DNA of 64,000 bases from an uncultured Desulfuromonas sp. (GCF_963678835.1 NZ_OY787470.1:62001-126000); one strand, 5' to 3'; counted from the first letter of the stretch, positions 36,869-46,677 are shown. Notes: a model not told the origin generated them from the letters alone. Made by a program: numbers and translations.

Positions 36869-37356
36869 GGCATCCTCCGTGGCTTGACGGCTGGCAGGTG
36901 GTTGATCCAGCGGCGACACAGGCTGATCAGCTGATCTGGATGTTCCAGTTGCTCCTGACGCTGATACGGTCCCCGTGCCAACACCTGGCCGACACCGGTG
37001 GTGAAGGGGGCATCGTCAAAGGGCTGATCGAGAAATGTCAGCCACTGCTGCCCCTCAAGTCCAGCGCAGTTGTGAGATGGATAATGGAGGATGGCCATGT
37101 GGCGCAGAAGGCGTGACAGCTCGGGGATTAATGCCACCTCTTGCGGTGTTTGGCGACAGCGCTCTTCGAGCTCGGCCAGTTGACTCAGGGCGATGCGGCG
37201 GTAATAACGGCACTGATGACGGTGACGCCACCAGGCTCCGATAACCACCAGCATGATGAACAAGCCAACGACCACCCACCAGCCGGGTGCCGGCGGCCAC
37301 CAGCTTATCGGGGCAGGAAGGTGGATGTCGCGTAATTGCAACGCCGCCGGGTTCAT
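36865..37356 (-). CDS. DUF4381 membrane protein
   Basis: The 163-residue protein has a single membrane segment near residues 25-45 (WWVVVGLFIMLVVIG) followed by a basic region and a helical cytoplasmic domain (LAELEERCRQ, LSRLLRHMAI, LEGQQWLTFLD). This is the DUF4381 pattern, found between DUF58 and BatA in MoxR operons. It probably serves as a small assembly partner; no activity is known. Start and stop both overlap neighbours by 4 bp. Confidence 0.9.
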   Translation of the reverse strand: MNPAALQLRDIHLPAPISWWPPAPGWWVVVGLFIMLVVIGAWWRHRHQCRYYRRIALSQLAELEERCRQTPQEVALIPELSRLLRHMAILHYPSHNCAGLEGQQWLTFLDQPFDDAPFTTGVGQVLARGPYQRQEQLEHPDQLISLCRRWINHLPAVKPRRMP

Positions 37357-38300
37357 GAGCGGCCTCCGTTGTCACGACCATGCCCGGTGCCGCGCAGACA
37401 GTCCATGGGCTGGTCTGTGGTGGCGCACAGCAGCAGGCTGGCGCGCTGTTGCTGACAAAACTGGCTCAGTACATCAAGGTGGTCGGTGAAGCGTTGCTGA
37501 TAGTGATGACGAAAACTGTGGTCGTCACTGTTGAGCAGACCCTGGTCATGACCATCGCTGATCGGATAACAGCCGTTTTGCGGCAGAGAGGCTTCCAGCG
37601 GGTCGTAGCAGAAAATCAGCCTTAACGAACAATGGCGTGCCAGCAGGATCAACTGTTCCTCGACCTGATGGTCCCACTGGGAAAAATCGCTGATCAGGGT
37701 GACCAGACTGCCGGGGCGGGCAACGCGGCGCAAACGGATCAGGGTGTTGAACAGGCGTTGCTGCGGAGCAAACGGTTGATGGGCCGGGCGTTGCCAGGCT
37801 GGAGCGTTGACCATCTGTTGCAGCAGACGCAGCACGCCACGTTTGCCGGACTGCGGGCGCAGCTCAACATGGCGCTCTTCTGAGAACAGAAACGCGCCAA
37901 GGCGATCGCCGTTTTTGTGCGCCTGCCAGCCGATCAGGGCCGCCAGATGGGAGGCCTGCACGGCTTTAAAACAGCCGCGGGTGGCAAAGAACATGGGGCG
38001 ACGATAATCAAGGGCTACCAGCACCGGTCGCTCCCGTTCCTCCTGAAACAGCTTGGTGTGCGGTTTGCCGGTGCGTGCCGTGACTCGCCAATCAATGGTA
38101 CGGATATCATCACCGTTCTGGTAGCTGCGCACTTCGGCGAACTCCATACCGCGTCCGCGCTGCTGGGAACGGTAGCTGCCGCTGAGTCGGGCACGACTCA
38201 AAGCCGGACGGCGCACACTGGCCTCCAACTGTTCGCGCAAGGCGATCAGTTGCGGCAAGGTAATGGTGATGCGTGAATTCATGTCCAAATCAGGTTTCAT
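37353..38300 (-). CDS. DUF58 protein of MoxR-Bat operon
   Basis: The 315-residue soluble protein has the DUF58 core motif RGMEFAEVRSYQNGDDIRTI, then DWRVTARTGKPHTKLFQEER, followed by a VWA-like half with VALDYRR and LVTLISDFSQW. DUF58 proteins accompany MoxR AAA+ ATPases and are thought to recruit or present substrates for chaperone-like activation. It is the second gene of the operon, 53 bp after moxR, and overlaps DUF4381 by ATGA. Confidence 0.92.
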   Translation of the reverse strand: MKPDLDMNSRITITLPQLIALREQLEASVRRPALSRARLSGSYRSQQRGRGMEFAEVRSYQNGDDIRTIDWRVTARTGKPHTKLFQEERERPVLVALDYRRPMFFATRGCFKAVQASHLAALIGWQAHKNGDRLGAFLFSEERHVELRPQSGKRGVLRLLQQMVNAPAWQRPAHQPFAPQQRLFNTLIRLRRVARPGSLVTLISDFSQWDHQVEEQLILLARHCSLRLIFCYDPLEASLPQNGCYPISDGHDQGLLNSDDHSFRHHYQQRFTDHLDVLSQFCQQQRASLLLCATTDQPMDCLRGTGHGRDNGGRS

Positions 38301-38353
38301 GATGATCCTGACGCAAGAATGGTGCAGTAACGACGATGAACAACAGTGGATGA

Positions 38354-39316
38354 TTAAGGGATCGGGATGCGCTGCAGCAGTTGTCGCACGAATTGATCCA
38401 CGGTGATGCCCTGAGCTTCCGCCTCGTAGGTGAGCAGAATGCGGTGGCGCAACACATCGTAAGCCAGGTTCTGGATATCTTCGGGAGTGACGAAATCACG
38501 TCCCTGCAGCCAGGCGCGGCTACGGGCACAGCGGTCCAAAGCAATGGTGGCGCGCGGACTGGCACCGTACTGAATCCACCCGGCCAGATCGTCGCCATAA
38601 GCACGCGGATCGCGTGTCGCAAGGATGATCTGCAGCAGATATTCTTCCAGAGCATCGGCCAGATAGACATCGAGAACCGCAGCCCGCGCTTGCTTAAGCT
38701 GGCTGCGGGTCAGTTGCTCCAGCGGCGCTTCCGGGACATGAGCGGCTTCGCGACGGGCCAGTTGGAGGATCTGCCGTTCGGCCTCGGCGTTGGGGTAGTC
38801 GATCATCACATGGAGCAGAAAGCGGTCGAGTTGCGCTTCGGGCAACGGATAGGTGCCCTCCTGCTCAATGGGGTTCTGGGTGGCCATGACCAGGAACGGT
38901 TCTTTGAGCGGATAGGTGGTCTGACCCACGGTGATCTGGCGTTCGGCCATGGCTTCGAGCAGTGCCGACTGCACCTTGGCCGGGGCACGGTTGATCTCGT
39001 CGGCCAGCACCAGATTGTGAAACAGCGGGCCCTGCTGGAATTCAAACTGGCCCTGCTGGGGGCGGTAGATCTCGGTGCCGGTCAAGTCGGCGGGCAGCAG
39101 GTCAGGGGTGAACTGAATGCGGTGAAAGCTGCCTTCGAGATGATCACCCAGCAGGCGGATGGCGCGGGTTTTGGCCAGGCCGGGAGCGCCTTCCACCAGC
39201 AGGTGGCCATCGGCGAGCAGGGCGATCAGCAGACGTTCAATCAGTAGAGGTTGGCCGATGATCTGCTGATCAAGGCGCTGACTGAGCTGAACCAAGTGCT
39301 GTTGAATTGTTTCCAT
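38354..39316 (-). CDS. MoxR-family AAA+ ATPase
   Basis: The 320-residue ATPase has Walker A GAPGLAKT (about 43-50), Walker B LVLADEINRAP, sensor-1 region VMATQNPIEQEGTYPLPEAQ and the C-terminal lid with GASPRATIAL, all classical MoxR motifs. It is the first gene of the operon that continues into DUF58, DUF4381, BatA, BatB-C and BatD. MoxR proteins work as chaperones that mature or insert cofactors into partner complexes containing VWA proteins. The 258-bp gap upstream separates it from divergent queF and should contain both promoters. Confidence 0.95.
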   Translation of the reverse strand: METIQQHLVQLSQRLDQQIIGQPLLIERLLIALLADGHLLVEGAPGLAKTRAIRLLGDHLEGSFHRIQFTPDLLPADLTGTEIYRPQQGQFEFQQGPLFHNLVLADEINRAPAKVQSALLEAMAERQITVGQTTYPLKEPFLVMATQNPIEQEGTYPLPEAQLDRFLLHVMIDYPNAEAERQILQLARREAAHVPEAPLEQLTRSQLKQARAAVLDVYLADALEEYLLQIILATRDPRAYGDDLAGWIQYGASPRATIALDRCARSRAWLQGRDFVTPEDIQNLAYDVLRHRILLTYEAEAQGITVDQFVRQLLQRIPIP

Positions 39317-39574
39317 GAATTATTCTCCATAGTTACACAGAATACTGCAGGTCAGGGTTCACGCTAATCATGCAATGGCGTAAATTCAAGGGGGTGTTGC
39401 GTAACTTATTGTTACAGGGTGGAAACAGTTGTACTCCTGCAATCGACAAGGGAAAAGGTGCAAATGCACAGTTCAGGGTTGTACTTTAAAAAAAACAGCA
39501 ACATGCTATGATGCTTTGCCCTGTGGCTGTACAGTGTGGATGTGTGAAGGGCTTTTTTTGGATAAGGACAGAGC

Positions 39575-40402
39575 ATGAGCGATTTAACCGAAATCCCGCT
39601 GGGCAAGACCACCGAATACCCGAGTCAGTATGATGCGGGATTGCTGTATCCGGTGCCACGCTGTCTCAAGCGCGATGAACTGGGGATTGGCGAGCCGTTG
39701 CCGTTTTATGGCGAAGATGTGTGGAACAGCTATGAACTGTCGTGGCTCAACCGCAAGGGTAAGCCGGTGGTGGCATTGGCTGTGTTCCGTTTTTCCTGTC
39801 AGACGCCCAATCTGGTCGAGTCCAAATCGTTCAAGCTGTATCTCAACTCTCTCAATCAAACCCGCTTTGAGGATCAACAGGCGGTGATCGATTGTCTGCG
39901 ACGCGATTTGAGCCAGGCCAGCGGCGGCTCAGTGACGGTTGAACTCTCTTCCCTCGATGATCAGAGCCTGTGGCAGGTGCAGACCTTGCCGGGCGAATGC
40001 CTTGACAGCCTTGATCTCGATGTGGAACATTATCAGCTCAATGCCGATCTGTTGCGCGATGCCGCAGATTCAGCCGACCCGGTTGAAGAAATCCTCTATA
40101 GTCACCTGCTTAAAAGCAATTGTTTGATTACGTCACAGCCCGATTGGGCCAGTGTGTGGATCTCGTATCGCGGTGGTCGTCTCGATCGTCAGGCGCTGTT
40201 GGCGTATCTGATTTCGTTTCGGCAGCACAACGAATTTCATGAACAGTGCGTGGAGCGGATTTTTACTGATCTGTTGCGTCACTGTCATCCACAATCCCTG
40301 ACGGTTTACGCCCGTTATACCCGCCGTGGCGGCCTGGATATCAATCCCTGGCGCAGCACGGAGCCTGGAACCGCCCCTCAGTGGCGGTTGAGCCGTCAGT
40401 AA
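39575..40402 (+). CDS. queF: NADPH-dependent 7-cyano-7-deazaguanine reductase, long type
   Basis: The 275-residue enzyme reduces preQ0 to preQ1 in queuosine synthesis. It is the two-module YqcD/E. coli-type form. ESKSFKLYLNSLNQTRF is in the first module, catalytic Cys183 lies in LLKSNCLITSQPDW, and HNEFHEQCVERIF is the substrate-binding motif. ATG 39575 follows AAGGA. No other queuosine gene is adjacent. I looked for a preQ1 riboswitch upstream and did not find its core. Confidence 0.96.
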   Translation: MSDLTEIPLGKTTEYPSQYDAGLLYPVPRCLKRDELGIGEPLPFYGEDVWNSYELSWLNRKGKPVVALAVFRFSCQTPNLVESKSFKLYLNSLNQTRFEDQQAVIDCLRRDLSQASGGSVTVELSSLDDQSLWQVQTLPGECLDSLDLDVEHYQLNADLLRDAADSADPVEEILYSHLLKSNCLITSQPDWASVWISYRGGRLDRQALLAYLISFRQHNEFHEQCVERIFTDLLRHCHPQSLTVYARYTRRGGLDINPWRSTEPGTAPQWRLSRQ

Positions 40403-40463
40403 CATTCTTAGACCACCGGTCTTCCCCGTCGGGAGGAACCTGGATTTTTCAAGGAGTTACGTT

Positions 40464-40940
40464 ATGGAAGAGATGTCATCTGTTGTGTCGTCGTGCGTCG
40501 ATCTCAGCGGCGACGACGGTTGGACCCCGTTTGATGCGCCGTCGCTGGTTGGGGCGTCGTTGCGTTTTGTTTCCGGTGAGCCGGATGGCAATCGTTACCG
40601 AGTACGCTATTACCGCAATGCCGAAGGGGAGTTGCGGGCGCGGATCTGGTTCGGCCCGGAAACCGAAGGCCCTCCGGGGCACTCACATGGTGGCGCCATG
40701 GCCGCGGTTTTTGACGAGGTGCTCGGTCTCGCGGCTTGGACCGCCGGTTATGGCATCGTTGTCGGCAATCTCAATGTCAGCTTTCGCAACATGCTGCCGC
40801 TGGGAACGGTTGCTACTGTCGAGAGTACGGTGCTGTCGGCTGAAGGGCGTAAGATCAAGGTTCAAGGGCGTCTGGTGCATGGGGAGACGGTGTTTGCCGA
40901 GGCGGAGTGTTTGTGTATTACGTTGCCGGAGAAGTTTTAA
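40464..40940 (+). CDS. hotdog-fold acyl-CoA thioesterase (PaaI-like)
   Basis: The 158-residue protein has a hotdog-fold active-site helix HSHGGAMAAVFDEVLGLAAW, matching the HGG-x-x-A-x-x-D-E pattern of PaaI-like thioesterases, and a following strand pair (NLNVSFRNMLPLGT). Such enzymes hydrolyse acyl- or aryl-CoA esters. ATG 40464 is preceded by CAAGGAG. It lies 61 bp after queF and may be co-transcribed, but there is no pathway link. Substrate is unknown. Confidence 0.85.
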   Translation: MEEMSSVVSSCVDLSGDDGWTPFDAPSLVGASLRFVSGEPDGNRYRVRYYRNAEGELRARIWFGPETEGPPGHSHGGAMAAVFDEVLGLAAWTAGYGIVVGNLNVSFRNMLPLGTVATVESTVLSAEGRKIKVQGRLVHGETVFAEAECLCITLPEKF

Positions 40941-41555
40941 ACGGAAGTAAGTGGTTCCTGAGATAGGGCTGCTTGCTCCGGCCATCTTCATCCGTTTGCC
41001 TTGATGGTACGCACGTGACGTGGGCTTCCGCGCCCACACGTCGGGGCACTTTTGCGTCGACAAAAGTACCACAAAATCGACTCCCGGGCTTCGCGCTCTT
41101 CGAGTCCCCTCACTTCAGTCGCTTGCGCCGTGATATCGGCAAAAACTCGCTGACGCTCAAACAGTTTGCCGAAAACCATCACGACGACGCTCCTTGTGCT
41201 CGGCGCTGCAGTACGGGAGGGCTTGGGTGCTAAATAACACAATTCTGTAGGGTGGCCACCGGCCACCCGTTTAACTCGTGCCACGGAAGAGATAGGGAAA
41301 GACACAGGATAGTTATCAACGTTTTACGCCAAAGATGATGGTTGCAAGATTTGCCGAGCTAAAGGGAGGCAAACCGAACCTGCAATGCATAACAGAAACA
41401 GACTCAGTGTAGGTTAATCCAGGTCCAGGAGAAGTTCAGCCGGTTTTTGCATCCTTTTGAGCGGCAAGTCAAAAGGATGTCGCCTGCCGGGGCGAGTCCC
41501 GGCGACCTTGACTTTGATCTTGAATCGTTTTGAAGTGCCACATTGAAAGACTCTC
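40941..41555. repeat. 615-bp gene-free cluster of hairpin elements
   Basis: No gene is supported here. Several perfect or near-perfect inverted repeats lie in series: GACGTGGGC with GCCCACACGTC (41017-41042); ACTTTTG with CAAAAGT (41048-41067); GGGTGGCC with GGCCACCC (41250-41268); CATCCTTTTGA with TCAAAAGGATG (41450-41479); and GTCGCC with GGCGAC (41479-41506). The GTAGGGTGG palindrome resembles a widespread dispersed intergenic repeat. The mix suggests an accumulation site for mobile palindromes or the remains of an inserted element. Confidence 0.7.
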
Positions 41556-42404
41556 TCACAGCCCCGCATCTAACCGCTGCCGCAAATAAACCGGAAACTT
41601 CGGCAGCCCCGATTGATACATCCCATAAAATTTATAGGTGATCACACTGCCGACAGCAGGTGGAGCCAGCCGCTCCTCATCACTGAAGCCACTGCCGATT
41701 TTGAACTGGACACCATCAGCCCGCTTTACCCGCAACGCCCCCAATCGTCCCTGATTTCTCCCTGTTCCGGCAAGGTGTTCCACAACCACCGCTTCAGCAT
41801 CCTCATAGCGTTTCACTTTAAGAATGGAATTGCTGCGCCCCGCTGTGTAACCAGCCTGCGGATCGCGGACGATCAAACCTTCACCACCTGCTTGAAGGAT
41901 GCGTTCCAGTTCCGCTTCCATATGGCTGACCGATTGAATGGGAATCTGGGAGATGACATAGGCGTATGGTGATGGATGGTGTTGAAACCAATCCTGCGCC
42001 TTGACAATGCGCTGTTGAAACGAGCCTTGTTCCTGAGGAACATCAAAGATTGCCAGTCGTAACGTCAACCAGCCGGGATGGGGATTGTCCTGCATGACCA
42101 TGCTGACGGTGTTTTCAAAACGGTTGCGGCCTGCCCACAATTCACCTTCAACGGCAAACGGTGGCAATCCGGCAATGAATTCTGCTGGAGGGTGGAGTGG
42201 GTGGCCGTTTTTCGACCACAACGTCTCTCCATCCCAAAAGCCGCGCACGCCGTCAAGTTTTTCACTCATCCACCAGCCCGTGACCGAAACGGTGTCGTCA
42301 TAGCTGTGTGGCCGCATCAGGGTGGCAGGCTCCATGGCCTGAGCTCTGTCAGCCAACCTGAATGGGCTGAAGACAAGTGCAACAATCAGCAGGATGCGGA
42401 TCAT
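41556..42404 (-). CDS. exported ATP-dependent DNA ligase
   Basis: The 282-residue protein has a hydrophobic N-terminal signal (MIRILLIVALVFSPF, cleavage near AQA) and a compact ligase core. EKLDGVRG carries the AMP-accepting Lys49, with FAVEGELW, GEGLIVRDP and ILKVKRYEDAEAVV as the other nucleotidyltransferase motifs. A minimal OB domain follows (GALRVK, FKIGSGFSDEER). This is the small periplasmic ligase type known from Haemophilus, Neisseria and some Vibrio, proposed to repair DNA during uptake. It overlaps the kinase gene upstream by ATGA, an unusual partner. No competence gene is nearby. Confidence 0.9.
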   Translation of the reverse strand: MIRILLIVALVFSPFRLADRAQAMEPATLMRPHSYDDTVSVTGWWMSEKLDGVRGFWDGETLWSKNGHPLHPPAEFIAGLPPFAVEGELWAGRNRFENTVSMVMQDNPHPGWLTLRLAIFDVPQEQGSFQQRIVKAQDWFQHHPSPYAYVISQIPIQSVSHMEAELERILQAGGEGLIVRDPQAGYTAGRSNSILKVKRYEDAEAVVVEHLAGTGRNQGRLGALRVKRADGVQFKIGSGFSDEERLAPPAVGSVITYKFYGMYQSGLPKFPVYLRQRLDAGL

Positions 42405-45004
42405 GAGAGGTCGGGGAGTGGCAGTCGCACGTAGGAGGTGGTGCCTTGGTGGAAGGTACTCTCGACCCAGATCTCACCATGATGGGCCTCAACAATATGT
42501 TTGGCAATGGACATCCCCAGACCGAGTCCGCCGACAGCGGTATTGGTGCCATCGACGCGGTAGAATTTGTTGAAAATCCGTTCTACCTGAGCCGGGGTCA
42601 TGCCGATCCCTTGATCCGCAATGGTCAGCAAAAAGCCGTCCGGCCCTTGTCGGGTCTCAATCACAATATTGCCCCCCTCGGGAGAATATTTTACCGCATT
42701 ACTGAGCAGGTTCTCAATGACCTGGGCCATCTTGTTTTCATCGATGAACAGCACCCTGTCGCTGTCGTTGAGGTGGGTGATAAATTGATGGTCTGGGCAA
42801 CTGTCGCGATATTGTTCGATCAGTCCGACCAAGGTTGAGTGCAGGGGGGTCGGCTTTTGATCCAGGGTGATCAGGCGGCCGGATTCAATGCGACTCAGGT
42901 CGAGAAGATCATCGACAATAGCAGCAAGGCTTTCAGATTTACTGGAGATGATCTGCAGATATTCCCGGCGTTCCTTTTCAGAAATATCCGGTGATTCCAG
43001 CAGCAGATCGGAAAAGCCAAGCATGGCGGTCAGTGGGGTGCGCAGCTCATGGGCTGCTGTGGAGATAAATTCACTTTTCAGCTGGGCCATTTCACGACTA
43101 CGGGTGACATCTTGCAGCAGGGTAATGGCGCCGCTGGGGATTGATTCGTTGTCATAAATGGCAGAAAAACGAGCCTGAATCACACGCATCTCCTGGAGGG
43201 ATTGATCCATCATTTCCACGTCAATGGTTGCGGTTGTTTTTTCCTGGGAGAGGATTGAGCCGAGTTCGTCGCTGAACACCTGGGCGTCGACAATCGTTTC
43301 AACGAGCTGGCCGATCGCCTGGTTTTCATCAACATCCAGCAACTTTTGTGCGGCACGGTTGATCATGGTGATGTGGTGGTTACGGTCTGAAACGATCATC
43401 CCATCGGTCAATGAGGTGAGGATGGCGTTGATGTTGTTGCGTCCTTCCTCCGATTCCTGAAGGGCTTTTTTTAAAGCATGTTCAGTGGCTTTTTGCTGCG
43501 AAATATCTTTGTGGGTTCCGGTCAGGCGCAGCGGGTTGCCCTGCTGATCGCGGCTGACCACCATGCCGCGACCGAGAATCCATTTCCAGCCGCCCTGCTT
43601 GGTTCTCATGCGGAATTCTGAGGCAAAATGGGAGATTTCACCACGCATACAGCGTTCGTGAATCGGGCGAGTGGATTTCAAGTCATCCGGGTGAACCAGT
43701 TTCTCCCATTGCTCCAATCTCTGTTCGAGTTCATCCGGTTCATAGCCGAGCATACGACACCAGCGCTCATCGACGATATTGCTGCCGGTAGAGACATCCC
43801 AGTCCCAGAATCCATCCTGTGAGCCATCCAGAGCCAGGCGCAGCCGTTCCTCTTTTTCGTAGATAACCCGTTCGGCGATTTTACGAATGTGCAGGTTCCA
43901 CAACAACAGGCCGATCAGCACCATTAACAGGACTCCGGCAACGCCAAGCAGCCAGAAATCCTGCTTGGCCACCGGATAAAACCTGGCTGGTTTGTTGATG
44001 CATCGGCTGTTGGCCGGCAGTTGGTCGGCTGTAATGCCGAAGCGTTTGAGTTCGACATCGTCGAACAGATACACGTTGGCATCACCGGTGATGACAGGCA
44101 GCTGACTCATCGGAACCCCGGAAAGAATTTGCTGAGCCAGGTGGGCTGCTTCCCGTCCCTGAGCTTCGCTACTGACAAGCTTACCGCCGACCAGGCCATA
44201 ACCGAGAGAGAAATCCCAAAAACTGTAGATGGGCACTGGGCAATTGTCATGTAATGCGGTCATTGATTCATGAAACGATAAAACTGTTCCGTTACGGCGG
44301 GTCAACACACTGCTGAGGAAAACCAGTTGTCCCGGTTTGAGGGTGGCGGCTTTTTTCTGCAGTTTTTCGATGGGGATATCGCGCCATATGGTGATTTTGA
44401 GGCCCTGGCTGTAACGGCGCAGGCTGCTCTCGATATCGTGATTGATGGCCAGGTCCGTGGCTCCAAGCCGGCTGCCGATCAGGATCAGTTCCCGGCTGTT
44501 CGGATGTAGGGACAAGGCAACATCCAGGGTTTCTTCGACGCTGAGATCTTCCGCAACGCCGGTGATGTTCTGTTCGGCGGTAACATCGCGCGGATGAAAA
44601 TCATTGACGCCGCAGAAGACGATGGGGCGGTCCGCAAACAGATCGTTACGGTGTTGCACCGCCAGATTGTAGGCATCATTATCCGTAACCAGAACCAGAT
44701 CAAAATCGAGGTGGCGCAATTTGTATTGAAGAAGAGTGAAATACCGCTGAAGGTAATCGTTACCGGGATTGCGCTTGGTGTCCATGTACTCGACATAAAG
44801 GTGGACCGGCATGGAGCTGTTGTCAAAATACTGCTCAATGCCTCTTTGCAGGCCATCGGTCCACGCTAATCCAGCATGGTAGGAGTGAAGTACCAGGATG
44901 TTATGGAGGCGCTCTTGTGCGTGCAGCCCGCTGGGGATCAATAAAAAGGCCCACAGACTCAGCTGAATGATCGTGCGCAAGATTGTGGTTGTGAAAAAAT
45001 GCAT
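42401..45004 (-). CDS. sensor histidine kinase with ABC-substrate-binding and PAS domains
   Basis: The 867-residue protein has a signal anchor, a periplasmic sugar-binding-protein-like domain (about 30-310, ABC_sub_bind type: ILVLHSYHAGLAWTDGLQRGIE), a membrane helix near 335-355, two PAS regions (about 370-500 and 510-630), a HisKA domain with His in STAAHELRTPLTAML, and an ATPase with NLLSNAVKYSPEGG and LGLGMSIAKHIVEAH. There is no receiver. ATG 45004 is chosen because GGGAAG precedes it and the signal anchor starts there; an upstream start at 45208 gives a non-hydrophobic 68-residue extension. It is the leading gene of an overlapping pair with the DNA ligase. The cognate regulator is not in the window. 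Confidence 0.9.
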   Translation of the reverse strand: MHFFTTTILRTIIQLSLWAFLLIPSGLHAQERLHNILVLHSYHAGLAWTDGLQRGIEQYFDNSSMPVHLYVEYMDTKRNPGNDYLQRYFTLLQYKLRHLDFDLVLVTDNDAYNLAVQHRNDLFADRPIVFCGVNDFHPRDVTAEQNITGVAEDLSVEETLDVALSLHPNSRELILIGSRLGATDLAINHDIESSLRRYSQGLKITIWRDIPIEKLQKKAATLKPGQLVFLSSVLTRRNGTVLSFHESMTALHDNCPVPIYSFWDFSLGYGLVGGKLVSSEAQGREAAHLAQQILSGVPMSQLPVITGDANVYLFDDVELKRFGITADQLPANSRCINKPARFYPVAKQDFWLLGVAGVLLMVLIGLLLWNLHIRKIAERVIYEKEERLRLALDGSQDGFWDWDVSTGSNIVDERWCRMLGYEPDELEQRLEQWEKLVHPDDLKSTRPIHERCMRGEISHFASEFRMRTKQGGWKWILGRGMVVSRDQQGNPLRLTGTHKDISQQKATEHALKKALQESEEGRNNINAILTSLTDGMIVSDRNHHITMINRAAQKLLDVDENQAIGQLVETIVDAQVFSDELGSILSQEKTTATIDVEMMDQSLQEMRVIQARFSAIYDNESIPSGAITLLQDVTRSREMAQLKSEFISTAAHELRTPLTAMLGFSDLLLESPDISEKERREYLQIISSKSESLAAIVDDLLDLSRIESGRLITLDQKPTPLHSTLVGLIEQYRDSCPDHQFITHLNDSDRVLFIDENKMAQVIENLLSNAVKYSPEGGNIVIETRQGPDGFLLTIADQGIGMTPAQVERIFNKFYRVDGTNTAVGGLGLGMSIAKHIVEAHHGEIWVESTFHQGTTSYVRLPLPDLS

Positions 45005-45273
45005 GAAACTTCCCAATGAACAAAAAAGTGTGAACGATGCGTATAAGTATGGCAAAAAAAAAGGAAGTTGTGCTTTTTTTAATGATCTTGTCCTGTTTTG
45101 CCGTATGGATCGGTTGTATGGTAACTTTGTCGGCTGCATGATAGAATGCGCCATTTGCCGTGCAGGAGAACCTGGACCCAACGGGTGCCAGGTTGGAAAC
45201 GCGGTCATCTCATTGAATTGTCAACGTTGTTCCTTGAGCGCCACGCCTCGAAGGATTCTATTTTAAGGACGCT
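45005..45273. other. 269-bp divergent intergenic region
   Basis: This gap lies between the divergent sensor kinase and MFS genes. It has A-runs near 45053-45063 and no ORF with coding character. It must hold both promoters, but I cannot place boxes with confidence. Confidence 0.4.
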
Positions 45274-46677
45274 ATGGCCGAGAAAAATTTGCGATTTGCT
45301 ACCCTGAGTGTGGTGTGCGTCGCGCACTTCCTGATGCCGTTTATGATGTCGGCCGTGGGTGTGGCGTTGCCGGTTATCGGCCGGGAATTCCATGCCAGCG
45401 CCGTACAGCTTGGCCTGATTGAGACCAGTTATGTGGCCTCGGCATCGATTTTTTTACTGGCCATGGGCCGACTTGGCGACATTGTCGGCCGCCGCAAAAT
45501 CTTTCAGATCGGTCTTGGCCTGTTTACCCTGGCTGGTGGTTTGATCTCGCAGGCCTGGGCGGTTGATGTTGTGATCGGACTGCGTTTTTTTCAGGGCATG
45601 GGTGGGGCCATGGTCATGGCGACCACCATGGCGATTGTTGTGGCCGTGTTTCCGGAAAAAGATCGGGGCAAGGCTTTGGGCATTGCCGTTGCCAGTGTCT
45701 ATGCTGGAATCTCCTGCGGGCCGTTTATCGGCGGCACCCTGGTGTCGATTCTCGGTTGGCGATCAATTTTTTATCTGTGTATACCCTTGGGCTTGACAGC
45801 TCTACTGACCACCACACTTCTGTTGCGCGATGAATGGGTTGGCGCGGCGGGAGAGCCGTTTGACTGGCAGGGTTGGTTGATCTATGCGGTGTCCATTGCG
45901 TCACTGGTTGTCGGGGCCACTCATCTTGCCGAAGGGGTGTTGTTTCGCGTGTTGCTGGCGGGTGGCGTTTGCGGTGTGGTTCTGTTCCTGTGGTTTGAGT
46001 CGCGACGCCGTTTCCCCTTGCTGAATATGGATTTGCTGCTGCACAACCGGGTGTTCGCCTTGAGTAATCTTGCGGCCATGTTCAACTATGCCGGAACCTT
46101 CAGCATGACCTTTTTCCTCAGTTTATTTTTGCAGGTGGTGCTCGGTTTTGCGCCGCATGAGGCGGGCGGTGTCCTGATTATTCAACCCTTAGTGCAGACG
46201 CTGTTTTCGCCGGTTTGTGGGCGCCTGTCTGATCGCTATCCCGCAGACTGGGTGGCAACGGCAGGCATGGCCTTGTGTGCGCTGGGTATCGGCATGGCCG
46301 CGACCTTGACGGCGGTCTCGCCGTTGTCTTTTATTGTGGTGATCCTGGTGGTGCTGGGGCTTGGCTTTGCCCTGTTCTCCTCACCGAACACGCGGGTGAT
46401 CATGACCAGTGTTGCTGAGCGTGACCTGGGCGTGGCGTCCGGATTTTCCGCCAGCATGCGCACGCTCGGCATGATGGGCAGTATGACCATTGTCACAGTG
46501 ATTTTTTCCTGGCAGATGGCTGGCCAGCCAATCACCCCGCAGACCCAGGATTTATTTATTCAAAGCATGCACATCGCCCTGCTGATCTTCAGTGGGTTGT
46601 GTGCGATTGCTGTTTTCAGCTCGTTTGGTCGTCACCAATCCCCTTCAAAACAATCAGGAGTACTCAATGATGAGTGA
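45274..46677 (+). CDS. MFS transporter, DHA2-like multidrug efflux family
   Basis: The 467-residue protein has about 14 membrane segments. Motif GRLGDIVGRRKIF between helices 2 and 3 and the helix-5 motif SVYAGISCGPFIGGTLV identify an H+-driven drug exporter of the DHA2 group. ATG 45274 follows AAGGA. The last 11 bp overlap the acyl-CoA ligase gene, so both are translated together. An efflux role for an aromatic or acyl compound handled by the ligase is possible but unproven. Confidence 0.88.
   Translation: MAEKNLRFATLSVVCVAHFLMPFMMSAVGVALPVIGREFHASAVQLGLIETSYVASASIFLLAMGRLGDIVGRRKIFQIGLGLFTLAGGLISQAWAVDVVIGLRFFQGMGGAMVMATTMAIVVAVFPEKDRGKALGIAVASVYAGISCGPFIGGTLVSILGWRSIFYLCIPLGLTALLTTTLLLRDEWVGAAGEPFDWQGWLIYAVSIASLVVGATHLAEGVLFRVLLAGGVCGVVLFLWFESRRRFPLLNMDLLLHNRVFALSNLAAMFNYAGTFSMTFFLSLFLQVVLGFAPHEAGGVLIIQPLVQTLFSPVCGRLSDRYPADWVATAGMALCALGIGMAATLTAVSPLSFIVVILVVLGLGFALFSSPNTRVIMTSVAERDLGVASGFSASMRTLGMMGSMTIVTVIFSWQMAGQPITPQTQDLFIQSMHIALLIFSGLCAIAVFSSFGRHQSPSKQSGVLNDE

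Noticed and set aside
39317..39574. preQ1 riboswitch before queF
   Set aside because: No preQ1 aptamer core or pseudoknot pattern could be found; the region looks like an ordinary divergent promoter region.
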